Shown here one piece after another: positions 1-11,329 of a DNA stretch of 64,000 nucleotides; the stretch's first letter is position 1; each line of letters begins with the position of its first letter. Both the position numbers and the translations under genes were made by a program. The stretch is from Callaeas wilsoni (taxonomy: Eukaryota > Chordata > Aves > Passeriformes > Callaeidae). Below the pieces are notes generated by a model. The model searched no databases and was not told the DNA's origin. It saw only the letters and a program-made list of their open reading frames with translations. The stretch lies in the NCBI GenBank assembly GCA_013398955.1, contig VWPU01011627.1:1-64000 (forward strand), read 5' to 3'.

Positions 1-265
1 GGGTGGCAGTGTCCCGGGGATGCTCCCCCTTCCCTGGCCGCTACCTGGCAGGGCCGAGCGGGGCCGGCCGCGAGCAGATGGTGCTGCAGCTGCCACCAGC
101 TGTGCCCCGCCCGAGGTCACGGGCACGGCACTGCCGGGTGACCTGGCCCCTGGCCCCTCCGCAGCTGCCGTGTCACCCCCGAACGTCCTGTCTGGGAAAA
201 AAAGGGTCGGGATGAAGCATCTCAGCTGCCCTCGGCAGAAAGTTGCCGGGACCGGGTTTCCTGCT
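1..265. promoter_or_regulatory. CpG-rich segment at window edge
   Basis: The opening bases are strongly GC-rich and hold about 20 CpG dinucleotides by hand count, including the cluster around 50-75. After about 270 the sequence falls to ordinary AT-rich intron. This density is typical of a CpG island edge in a bird genome. Because the TEAD1 exons lie far downstream on the same strand, the segment could be the tail of a promoter or of a 5'-exon island of TEAD1, but no TEAD1 5' exon or amino-terminal coding sequence was found here, so this is inference. Confidence 0.5.
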
Positions 266-2940
266 TGGGTTTGTTTTTCCCCCCTCCTCCTTCTGCTGCA
301 CTCCCCTTCTCCCCCTGCCCAAGGGAATAGAATCTCTCCTGTCCTCTCCTGCTCGCCCGTTTCCACATGTTTTGATTGCTTTTCGGTGCTGTTATTTTCC
401 TTCGGAAAGGGCAGATGATTTGCCTAATTAGAAGGCTGTGCTCCTTCTAGGAGTACATAAGCATGTATATACAAACGAGCTTATTGTGTATGTATGCTCT
501 ACAGCCTTACTTAGGCTTGAACTGCCCATCAGCCAAAATAAGGGTGGCTGCATTTTTTTTGTTAATCAGGATCCTTGCAACCACACTAGTCACCCCTGAA
601 ATCTGCTTTTTGGTGTTTCAAAGCATTTTTTGGTGCTGTAGTATAAATTAAATTAGCATATTTATCCATTCATTCATTGCGACAATCACTGATTTCGTTT
701 AATGGTTCTTAATCCTGAACGTTAACATTTGTTGAATTATATATGTATAAAACTATTTGTGCATATCTAATTGCTGATTAATACTGGTAGCTAGTAACAC
801 CATAAGCATAGGCACATCTCATATTTATGCTAATCCTAAATCAAATATAGTTAATTTTCAATCAAAAAAGGAGCTATGCATGCTTGATGCTGAAAACTTC
901 ACTTGAAGTGTTGCCCTGATTGAGTAGAAAAAAATCTGTTAGGAAGTGCAGGGTACTGTATGAGCAGAATTTACATCCTGACTTTGCAGTGGATGAACTC
1001 ATGTTTTCATTCTTCAAACTGAGTGACTGCTTTGTAGTGTTTGAGGATTTATTGAAACCATGCTAGGTTTCTGAGGACTTTCTAATAGAGTCTTATGGCC
1101 CTGAGAGCATAATTGTTCTCCAAGGATTTTGAAATCAAAACAGTGTAAGTGTTTTACATTCTGTGTGGCATAATGAAAATAATTTAATGCCTTTTAGTGG
1201 CATACCAAGTTTATTTCACTTACAAGACAGACATTGCAATATGGCTAAGCTTCCATAGTGTTGGGGGATATTGTAATGTGTCAGTAATTCATGAACCATG
1301 TAAGACAAAAGGTCAAGAGAGCACCATTTCATTTTCTAACTGAAACTACCTTTAGATATAAGCACCAGAACAAATCTGATCTTTATGGAAGCAAATATAA
1401 TGATTGCTCAGTGTGGATTAAGTTAAGCAATTGTAGTTTTTGATCTTTGGAGGGAGACTTTGAGAAGAGCAGAGATTTTGCTTGAAGAAATATTTTAAGT
1501 CTCTGCCTTTGATTTAATGAGAGCTTTGCAACATTCATGTAAGCAAGCAGCCAGAGTTTCTTCACTGTTCTTTGTGGTGGTCTAAAAACCATCCTTCAGC
1601 TGGCGTTTCTAAGAGGTCTGTGTTCAGCCTCCTGCTCGGCTGGCTCCGGGGGACCCGCAGGCTTGCTCAAGGAGGGCTGAGGGCGCTGAAATCTGTGGGT
1701 GAGCGGTGGCCGAGGGGCGCCTGCCCACGGTGCCACCTGGGCGAGAGCAGGGTGGCTCGGGACGGGAGAGCTGTCCCAGGGGTACCGAGGGACATCTGCC
1801 ACCTCTCCGGGCAGCCTGGATCACCTCAGCTGTTCCTCTGCAGCTGACACTTCAGATGAAGGAGGGAAGGAAAGGGAAGGGTGTTTTCCTCTCCCCTTGC
1901 CTTCCCAAAAATGTGACTTAAGGCACAAGAGGATGACGAGAACAAAAGATTTTGATCCTGTCCCCACAGAAAAGGGTTGCAGGGGCCCCTGTCTGGGGAG
2001 AGAAAAGGGGATGTCCTAATATTTTTATTCCTGCCTCGGGGCATCCTCAGGCTGTAAAGACAAAACTGTGACCTGTGCAAGACCAGGAGCATTTCAGGCT
2101 GCTGCTGACCCACAGTTATGGCTCCTTGAAGAAACCCTCAGAAAACAAAATGAAAGCTTAATGAAACTCTTGTTTTTAAATTTATAGGAAATGATTGGGT
2201 AAGAAGCAAAGATACTTGTTTTGGTTTGGATGGGCAAATTCCAGAAACTAGTTTTGAAATTCTTGAGAGAAAGGGAATACACAGTAAAGCCAAGGGACAT
2301 GTGATAAGTTTCCTGCAGGAAAGCTCTATCCATCACTCCTTTTCCCTTTCCTTTGTGAGTAAGGTTGTGAAGGTCTTACAGTGTTGGTTTTTCTCCTAGT
2401 ACAGTATTGACTGAAAGTAAATACAATTAAAAAAAGGTGAGGAGGCTATAAATATGGAGGCTTGAAGGAGGATAGAGGAACACATCTATAAATTGATGTT
2501 CACACTCTTTGTGGACGCAGTCAAGCGCAGGCCACGGAGGAAAGTCTGCGTTCTTAGACCCATTTTCATTTGTCTTGCCAAGGCATTGGTAAGACTTTTT
2601 TCACCTGTACTGTTTCAAAAGAAGTATTGATCAAACACAAATATCATCCTCTGGTACAAAGCAGGGCACCCTATAATTTGCCTTCCGTCTCAGAGATCCA
2701 TTCTGAAGAATTTCCGTGTCCTTGTTTATCCAGCTCATAGTAAAACTCCAGCCCATTAGAGGGCATTGGCTGTCCTGTATTTGTACTTTGTTCCGATCGT
2801 GGGTCTTTTACTGCTGACAGTTTAGTAACTTGTAGCAATCCCTGTGAACTCACTTATTGGCAAGATATTTGCCTGTGCTTGTCTTTGCTCCTGGGAGAGT
2901 GTTCTGGAAAAGATTACAAGAATGAAAGCTGCTGTGAAAT
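266..2940. other. Unique intronic sequence, no gene seen
   Basis: Mostly AT-rich unique sequence with a GC-richer patch near 1620-1830. No exon, RNA gene or recognisable repeat was found. Open frames of 60-105 codons occur on both strands but have no recognisable domain and overlap one another in several frames, as chance frames do. Confidence 0.6.
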
Positions 2941-3007
2941 GCAGCCCTACTTTTATCCCTGGTGTAACACTGAAGTCACTGGAGTTACCACGGGATTGGA
3001 TTTGGCT
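2941..3007. mobile_element. Hairpin MITE remnant (amniote type)
   Basis: An imperfect palindrome. The left arm ATCCCTGGTGTAAC (2955-2968) pairs with GTTACCACGGGAT (2984-2996) across a short centre containing GAAGTCAC, and the right edge runs into GGATTTGGCT. This matches my memory of short hairpin transposons common in turtles, crocodilians and birds (Chompy-like). It is degenerate and no target duplication is clear. Confidence 0.45.
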
Positions 3008-6000
3008 ATGTGTGCACATTTTCGTCTTTTTTTGAAATTTAGCTACAGCAAGATGTGGCTTTAGTGCATCTCTAGGGACAATGCCAGAGAGCCATAAGCT
3101 GCTAGCAAGTGGAATATGCCTGCAGACACGTTGTTATCAGCACTGCTATATTAGCCTCAATGTAGCAAAGGTGGCTTTTGCCTTTAAGATGAGAAAATAA
3201 TTTTATATTAATTTTTGAGACCTGTAAACAGCTCTTCAGTTGCGAGTTTGCATTGGAGGTATTCATCTCTGCAACAAAAGGGCTTAAGAGTGTGTAGTGA
3301 TTATTAAAAGGAAGTTTTTTAGCATGTTTAGTAGTTTTACAGAGAAGAATGGGTACTAATTAACGTGAGAAATTGCATGGCAGCCTTTCAGAACTGTGTA
3401 TGTTTATTAGGTTATACATAAAATCTCTTGGCATGCACTGTAAAGGGAAAAGGACACTTTCATAAAAATTTCTGCTCAGATAATAGAATTTTTGTACGAT
3501 GAGTAATAATAGTCTTCATTTCCAAAGCACCTTGTGTAATTGGGTATTAAAATTGAACTTTGAACTAGAACATTGACAAAAGAAATCCTGTTCTGTGAGC
3601 TTGCCTGATTCTGTAGCTAACTGCCATTATTTGGTGTTTTTCTGGGTTTCTATTAGGAAACTGTAAGGTAAATAGCTTTATGAAGAGTACAGTAACATGT
3701 TACAAATTGTTTTTACCATTGCTTTTAATTTTAAAAGTTCCGTGCAAGTTACTGCCACCATAAAGACATTGTTACCTTATAAAGTTTCCACGGTGTTAAA
3801 TATAAGGTATTTGGAGTGATGAAATACCAGATGTGAAGTATCAGGTTTCATGTTTATTCATCTGTTCCTGCAATCATTGTACAAAGATATGCTCTTGTGT
3901 TTTTTGGTGTTGTTTTTTTTCCTTTTTTTTCTCTCAGCAGCGTGCACCAAATGAATGCAGGGGAGATGGGACTCCTATTCTGAAAGCCACTATTTGGGTT
4001 TCTTAGGTTGTAAACAAATCTGTCTAGAAATGCTCTGGCAGTGCTGGGCTTGCTCAGTGTGTCACGCCGCGTCACGGCGCACGCGTGACGCCTGTGCTGA
4101 GCCCTCAGCCAGCAGGGAAGGGCAGGAAGGGCCGCAGAGATGGTGTCTGTTGGAGAGGTTACTGCTGAAATTCCTTGGGCTATGAGCAAATCTGCCTGAG
4201 ATTGTTTCTGCAATGTGGTGATGCTCTTGCAACATCAGCCGGCCGTGCCTGCAAGGGGGCAAGATCTGGTTTTGTGAGCCGAGCCCGTGGAAATGAGGGG
4301 TTGTTGGGCTTGCTCGTCCTCGAGGATTTCTGAAATGTGGGGGAACAGGGTTTAATCTTTCTCCTTGGGCTCTCAAGAGTAAATTGTCAGTGCTTTGAGA
4401 TAAAGTGACAGAGTCTTCATAAAATTGAGAATTTTTTTCTCTTTTTCCCCCCCCTGTATCCTGCTATCCTAAAGAGAAAATCTAAGTGGGACAGTGAGAG
4501 TTGTGTGTGATAAGGGTATCAACTCAAACTTGGGGAGCAGCAGAGGAGAGCAGGCTGTGGCAAGCACCACAGCTGAAAGCATCAGTAATGTTGTGGAAGG
4601 TACGTGGCACAGCGAGCGAGTATTCCATTGACTGTGTTGGGTTAGGAGGATAATGTATTCCAAATGAAATGGGAAAATATGCTAGAAAGTTTTTCTGAAA
4701 AATCATGCACCAGAAAGAAAGAGCAGGACATCCTTTGAAAGTGATTTTTAGCACTTGGGCTTTGTCCTCTCTCTACTAAACATGTTCTGTTCAGTCACCC
4801 ATATAAAGGGGAACTGGCAGAAAGTTGTTTATAGCCTGTTCGTGGGAAAGACAACAGTATGGCTGCTGCCCCAGTCTCCCGGTGTTCGGCAGGCACCACG
4901 TGGAGGAGGTAACTGGCAACATCAGTTCTTGCCTGGAACTAAGTGGAAGCTACCAGGGCAGGTTCAGATCAGGCATTTGTCCTCCTCAGAGTCGCTCAGT
5001 GGCTAATCCTATTCAAACAGCCATACTGAACAGAGCAAGAGAATGTCTTTCCTTTATGACATTGTTCCTTTGGAAATACCCTTGTTTAGGACTGACACGC
5101 GCTAGCATGAGAGCAGCGAAGTGATGCAACCTCACTGGAACATCCAGGGTACATTTAGGTGGTTGTCTAGTGTGATTTATATTAGCTAGTTTTTCTCCCA
5201 GCACTGGTTTTTCAAGATGAACTCGTGATCCTCTAATTGCAGAAGGCAGAGTTTTGCAGCTTTAAGAAATAGCTGTCGTGCTAGGAGGTAGTTAAAACAG
5301 TCTTGATCAGGCTGATGTAGTGTGTTAGTTGGTTGCACAGCACCGAGAGATCAAGGTAGCTGAAAACCCTGCATGTAGATAGCATGAAAGAAAATTTACT
5401 TGTTCATTTGCTCTCATTCCTTGTAGAATTGGGATCGCTCCTAGGGCAAACACCTTCTCATTCAGGCAGCCTGGGGACAACTTGAGTTGGACAAGTAAGG
5501 CCCACTTGGGGGTTATGGTGGGCTGTAAGGTTTGAATTCCTCTTCATTGAACCGGTATGAGACTGTGGTAGAAGTGTCTGCACTTCAAATAGCAGCTGAG
5601 TTATGCCACACAGTCAGGGCAGCAGAGCAGTGACCCACAGCCCCAGTAAGGGGCTGATGTGGGGGTGCGGAGGGTAAGTTATATCCATGTTGGCACTCTT
5701 CTTCTGGGCACCCTTGTGGAAGCAGAAGAGGTAAGAAAACACAGAAACTGTTGTTTTGTGAAGAGAGAGACTTGGACAGTGCAGGGAGCATCTTACACAA
5801 CCAGCACCAAAAAAAAATATTGATCAAAAACTGACCCCTTAACTGCCAGCACCATCACCGTGGTTTGTGCCAGCACCTAAGAGTGCTGGAATTGGGAAGT
5901 CCTGGAGGGCTGTTCAAGATGGACTAGGGGTCAGAGAGATGACTGGTGAAAACCAGACATCTGAACCGTGCTGGATGGGAAATTTCATCCGAATGTTCCC

Positions 6001-8218
6001 ACTGTTCCCTTAGTGGGTTTCCTCCGTGTAGATGTGATAACAAATAATGCTGTTGGGAACAAGGAGCAGAGGGAACACAAAGACATTTTACAGCATCTTT
6101 GGTTTTCTGGGGTCATGCAGTCGTCTGAGAAGTAGGTTTGTGTCCCACCTCACACCTCACAGGGGTGATCCTGGGCTAACTGTTGGAGAGTAAATGCTGT
6201 GGTGGTTGTGACATGAGTCTTACACAATTCCCTGAGGGCCTGCTATTCAAAATTAATATGTATCTTATCTGAGTCTTATGGGGATTTCCTAACAGATGCA
6301 TGAAGGATTTTTTTCTGTTTCTTTTGTGGTGCCCTTGAGAAGTTGCATTAATACCATTGTATGAATATTTTTCTGTCCTACAAACAATTTCATGTGGGGC
6401 ACTTGGTCTGGAACATCAGAGAGAAACACTTCAGGCTCTGGGCTTCCAGATGATTCAAGTCTGGAATTTGAGTTTAAGAAATTAGACACTAATGGATTAA
6501 CAGTTTACAGACTTTCAGTAGAAGTAATGGTTTAGTTAGCAGAAAAAGACTCCTCTACAATTTTTCTGGTTTTGTTCTAGGCATATAAAGTGTTTACATT
6601 GTTTGACTAAGGAACATGTTTTTGTAAGCAAAAATAATACAAACTGGGGACATGAATGTGCTAATTCCATTTCATGAATGCTCTTTTAAACACAGAGAAG
6701 TGGCATGGCTTGTTAAACCTAGTGTAAAAGGGACAGCAGCGCATCCCAAATTGATGAAGGAATTGGAACCCTGAGCAGGCACTGCATGCTGTGGGAGTTG
6801 CTGGGACGTCAATCAAACACCATCACAGTTTTACCTACAGGGTACTCAGGCACTGCTAACAGACACTGTGATCACCACGCACCTTGTCTGGTGCCACTAT
6901 CGCAACTGCTTAATTACAGCCTTCCCACAACAGCCATCTCCAACTAGGTCAGGCCTCCTGAGGATTTTCTGGATGTAGGTAGATTTCATGCTTGTATTGA
7001 GATCTCCTTTCTGTCTTGAAGGCAGCAGTAAGCTTGCCAGAGGTTACCAGGTATATAGGCCTTCAAAAAAGATCAGGTTGTCAACCCAATTCTTTGTTTG
7101 GATGCCCTCCTTGGAGAAGGGGGTACGGAGGGGCCCCAACAGGCAGGGAAGGATTTGGCTTGGGCTGAATTTTGGTTTGTCTGTAGGCAACCATATCACC
7201 CTTGATGCCTGACAGTTTTGGGGACAGCAGCACAGAAAACATGCCTGGAGGTGTTAGGGAGCATATTCCAGTAATCTGTGTGGAAGTAGGTGAGGTAGAG
7301 TATGCCAAGTTTGCACATAATAAAGAAAATGCTTTTTCAGTTTGCCTAATCATTGCAGCAAGGCTGAAACATCTGACGCTTATTTGCCTGAAGCTGCTTC
7401 GCTTTTTCTTACTTCTACTTTAACATCAACTGGTGTTTGGTTAGCATGGAAAAGAAAAGGATTAATTAAATAAAAGTCACAGTTTAAATTGTGTTGTTTG
7501 TCATGCTAGCGATGCAAGTGAGTAGGGAACACAGGTAAGAAACGTGTCTTCAGCCACTTGGATTCAGCACCAGTTTTACCCCTAAGCTAGTGGGTAACAC
7601 TGGTGTCTTAGACATTGAGAAAAGGAAAATGTTAGCTCAACTGGGTCCCAGTTTCAGGGGCTTGGAGACAGCAGGCTGGGTATAGTTGACAACTAATAAT
7701 TTTCCATAGTGAAAGTAGTCTTTGGATTATTTTAGCAGGTGCCTTCATGTGGCCTGGTAATTTCAGCATTTAATTCTTTAAACAGTAATTGAATTTTCAC
7801 ATGTTTAATTCTTCCTTGGATGGACTGTCAGGAATAAACCTTTCAGTACAAATAATGGTGAAAGAAGTGCTTACTAATAGCTATATATTAATATATTCAT
7901 ATACATATATGCGCAAATAGATTTGTGTGTGTGAATAAAATATGCTCCCTTCCAGCCAATTAAAATGCATTGAGGAGTCCTCAACCAGGAGGTTTATACA
8001 CAAGGAATTGGCTACCTCTTGCCTGGGACTTTCCTTTGCTTTGGCAACTGAAAGCAACCTCCCGTGAGAGCGCTCTGCGAAGAAATAGTATGATTCATAT
8101 TTGTAGCTGTTATTAGGTAGGCATGTAGGCATATATTTAGATAGGTGAGGTATGCAGGCATACATTGTGTGTTACATATTTAGACTGCACGGGGTATTTT
8201 TAGCTGTGGGAGGCCCAA
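3008..8218. other. Unique intronic sequence, no gene seen
   Basis: Mixed AT-rich and moderate-GC sequence. A small CpG patch lies near 4060-4095. Nothing resembles an exon, a structural RNA or a familiar transposon. The longest frames (about 120 codons on the minus strand near 3854-4213) lack recognisable domains. Confidence 0.6.
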
Positions 8219-8520
8219 TCACCAGAGGCTGGGCGCGTGCTGAGGAGAATTGCTGTAAGGGATAGCGCGCGGAGGAGCCGCCCGCAGAATTTTCCATCCT
8301 GCCCGGCAGCGAGAAAAGGCCACTGGAGCTACATAGCTGCGTGGCCAGAGGAGTGCCATTAACAGGTGGGACAGCTCAGAAAGCCCTTTGGCCTGGCCAC
8401 CCCGAAGGCTCTTGATCTCTCTCAGCCCCCATTTGGGAGCAGTTGTCCCAGGTTCCAGCCTCCCACCGAGCCCTGTGAGCCGTGACACACGCAGAGCTGG
8501 TGGGGACGCCGTGGAATCTG
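8219..8520. promoter_or_regulatory. Small CpG-enriched patch
   Basis: About 16 CpGs in 300 bases by hand count, concentrated at 8228-8310 (several GCGC steps), inside AT-rich intron. It could be a regulatory element or the body of an unrecognised GC-rich repeat. No splice-flanked coding exon was found in it. Confidence 0.3.
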
Positions 8521-8648
8521 GCATGTCAGGTTAGCAAAGTGGGAAATAATAGGGAGGATGCATTAGGGCTGGAAACACTGAGCAAAAATTGAAATTATGT
8601 AAAATAGCCATTAAAAACCCACTTCTATTAAAATTATGAGACAGGAAA

Positions 8649-8778
8649 TTTTACAAGCTGCCCTTGCCCAATGAAGAAAAGCAGCCTAGAGGGACTAAAT
8701 AACTTGTCTGATGTCATCAAGGGTTTTATAGCAGAGCTGGGAATTGAACCCTCTTTCCCCCAGTGCCATCTAAGCTTT
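8649..8778 (-). mobile_element. Ancient MIR/L3-type SINE or LINE remnant
   Basis: The order of motifs follows the reverse complement of the MIR/L3 core as I remember it: AACTTGTCTGATGTCATCAA in place of the 'acttgcccaaggtcac' block, then GCAGAGCTGGGAATTGAACC in place of the 'gcagagctgggattcgaacc' block, then a C-rich tail. Such fragments are very old in amniotes and survive as diverged pieces in birds. Family assignment is from memory of the consensus. Confidence 0.6.
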
Positions 8779-9340
8779 AATGCTGAAGGGGGTCCTTTCA
8801 CAGCTTATCCAGTGATCCTTGGGGAGTTTAGAGCAACTGTGGCAAATCCGTGTTCCTGGACCACATCCTGTGCGTGGGGAGACCCGGCTGCATCTTCTGG
8901 AAAGTACAATCTCTGCCTAATGTGACCACAGGATGCCTCGCTCCTCTAATAAGGGAGTTGACTAAATGCCATTTTGTTATTATTAGACATTTGCGTAATA
9001 TAGTAGTTCCTTGCAACCAAACAAGAAAAGGTCCTCGAGGTGCTGTGTACAAATAATGGAGAGCCACGAGGAGTCTAAGATTTACATGGGGAAGAGAGAG
9101 AGAAAGTGGATGGGAAACTGAGGCAGTATTTAGCCCCATATTGATGCTTCATGAGATGATGTGGTCCTTCCACAGAATAAGAGAGAGGCTGCTGAAAATA
9201 AGATGATTTAATTTGTTCATAACATTGTTATTCAAGGAATAAAAAAGTATGTGGCCTTATCCAAAGAAGTAATCTAAGAGGTCTTTACTGTGTGCCAAAC
9301 TAAAATTCTGCTATTTAATTATCGATTTAGAGAACATCTT

Positions 9341-9431
9341 GGGCTCAATTTCCTCCTCAGTTACACTGTTATAAATCTAATGGAATTGTTAAAGATTTAT
9401 AGCAGTATAACTGAAGGCAGAATTCGGTCCC
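9341..9431. mobile_element. Chompy-like hairpin MITE
   Basis: A 91-base near-palindrome. The left inner arm TCAGTTACACTGTTATAAAT (start 9357) pairs with the right arm ATTTATAGCAGTATAACTGA (end 9414) with only two mismatches. The outer ends GGGCTCAATT and AATTCGGTCCC are also roughly inverted. The arrangement matches reptile and bird hairpin MITEs of the Chompy type. A target-site duplication is not evident. Confidence 0.6.
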
Positions 9432-10473
9432 TTATGTTTAAAACTTAGTTTGCCACAGAAGTAATAATTCCTGTTTTCTAGGCAAGAGTTTAAGAATTTT
9501 GCAGACCTCTGTTTCTGTAAAAGAAATATGAACTACAGTAGTGTGGGTGAGTGATTAATGCTGGAGGGGATGTCTAGGGGCAATCGGAACTGGCTGGTGT
9601 GGAAAATCCATGTGCAATTCAGATTTAGGATCTGCTTTCAGATGCCTCATAATTTAAAACGTCACAAAACCCCCAAACCTTAGGCCTTCATGTAGTAAAT
9701 TAATATACTGCATATTCAGTGTGCAGCAGGCTTTGCTGAAGTAATACCCTCATATGAGGTGTGAACTCATCTCATTCCCCTTAGTAAGGACTTAACTTCA
9801 AAATTGATTGTGACTCTTTACATCCTGACAGTATCTAAATCATGTAAAAAAAAAAAATCCGGGTTTTTAAAAAAATTTAAATCGTGTGTTTAATGACTTA
9901 AAAAGGAAGAACACTGCCTTATTTATTCAGACCTAAAGAAATCTTGTGTTAGCGCAGACCTATTTTATCCACTGGCTTTTCATCTCTAAAGGAAGGGTCT
10001 TTCTAACGGGCTCTTTATTGTTTTTCTCAGCTTCCACTTAGGAAAAGAGCTCAACTTTCATGGTTTTCAGCAGTGAGTTAGGACGTGCCCATATCCTGCA
10101 CAGAGGTGCCTGCTCTGGCCCACCGAACAGGCTGAGCGGGTCTGGGGGAGCCCTGGCCCTTCCTTGGGCCGCAGGGGGATGCTCTGAGCACAGGCACTTT
10201 CACCAGGAACACACTCTGTAAGCTGGAAATGTGCTGCTCTGGGATTTATGCCACTTCTGACAAGTTTATGCTTTTTCTAGAGTGCTGTAGGTCTGCAGTG
10301 CATTGTAGAAATTGAAAGGAGTTATAATACAAAACTAAACCAAAATTTGATCTCTTTATAATAATGTAATTCAGTATCTGTTCAGAATAGCCAATTTTAA
10401 TTTAAATACAGTATTTAGGTCCAAGGTACATTTTTAGGAACTTTATTTAGGAATGAATTGAAGAGTTAATTAT
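9432..10473. other. Unique intronic sequence, no gene seen
   Basis: AT-rich unique sequence with an A-run at about 9846-9858 and a GC-richer patch at 10083-10190. No exon or named repeat was recognised. Confidence 0.55.
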
Positions 10474-11329
10474 TTTAACTTTGCCCCCAGTTTCTCTACT
10501 TCCTCAGTGGTGCGGCGGGGACGAGGCATGAGGGTTATGAGCAGTTCATCACACACCTTTGCTCCTGCTCCTTCCTCCTCAGGGGGAGGGCTCCTCATAC
10601 TTTCCTCCTGCTCCAGTGTGGGGTCCCTCCCACAGGACACGATTCTCCATGAACTTCTCCAAAGTGATTCCTTCCCATGGGCAGCAGTTTTTCCTGAATT
10701 CCTCCAGCATATCTCTTCCACAGGGTTCAGTCCTTCAGGAACAGGCTGCTCCAGCATGGGGGGCACAAGTCCTGCCCACAAACCTGCTCCAGCATGGGCT
10801 TCTCCTGGGGTCACAGCCTCCTTCAGGCATCCACCTGCTCAATATCCATCCTCATGGTGGATCTCAGCATCCCCGTGCCTTCCCTGTGCTCAGGGGCACG
10901 GCTGCCTCACCAGGGGCTCCTCCAGGGGCTGCAGGTGGATCTCAGCATCCCCGTGCCCTCCCTGTGCTCAGGGGCACAGCTGCCTCACCAGGGGCTGCAC
11001 CAAGGTCTGCAGGGGAATCTCAGCCCCAGCGCCTGGAGCACCTTCTGCCCCTCCTGCACTGACCTGGGTGTCTGCAGGGCTGTTCCTCTCACACATCTCA
11101 CTCCTCTCTTTGGCTACAGCTGCCCAGGGTTTTCCCCTCCCTCCTAAATCTGTTCTCTCAGGAGCAGTACCACCATCACTGATGGGCTCGGCCCTGGCCA
11201 GCAGCGGGTCTGTCTCGGAGCCGGCTGGCATCGGCTCTATCAGATACGAGGGAAGTTCCTGGCAGCTGCAAACAGAAGCCACCCCTGTAGCCCCTCACTG
11301 CCAAAACCTGGCCGTGCAAACCCAGTACT
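10474..11329 (-). mobile_element. Truncated avian ERV LTR (minus strand)
   Basis: GC-rich repeat built from degenerate 'CTCCAGCATGGG...' and 'CTGCAGG...GATCTCAGC' subunits, followed by a conserved block around GATGGGCTCGGCC and a terminus CCTGGCCGTGCAAACCCAG. The same block order occurs at 41790-42625 in this window, so the two are copies of one family. I recognise it as an avian LTR, probably ERVL-type. The other copy carries the distal end that begins TGTAGTGGGTTG; that end and the poly(A)-signal region are missing here, so this copy is truncated on its left side. The 293-codon frame at 10507-11388 is a by-product of the GC-rich repeat, not a gene. Confidence 0.7.
10856..11011. repeat. 78-bp tandem duplication inside the LTR
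   Basis: The segment starting GGTGGATCTCAGCATCCCCG at 10856 recurs at 10934 with few mismatches, giving a 78-base period over two copies and a degenerate third start near 11010. Subrepeats of this kind are a property of this LTR family, but this exact duplication is much sharper than in the copy at 41790. Confidence 0.85.
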
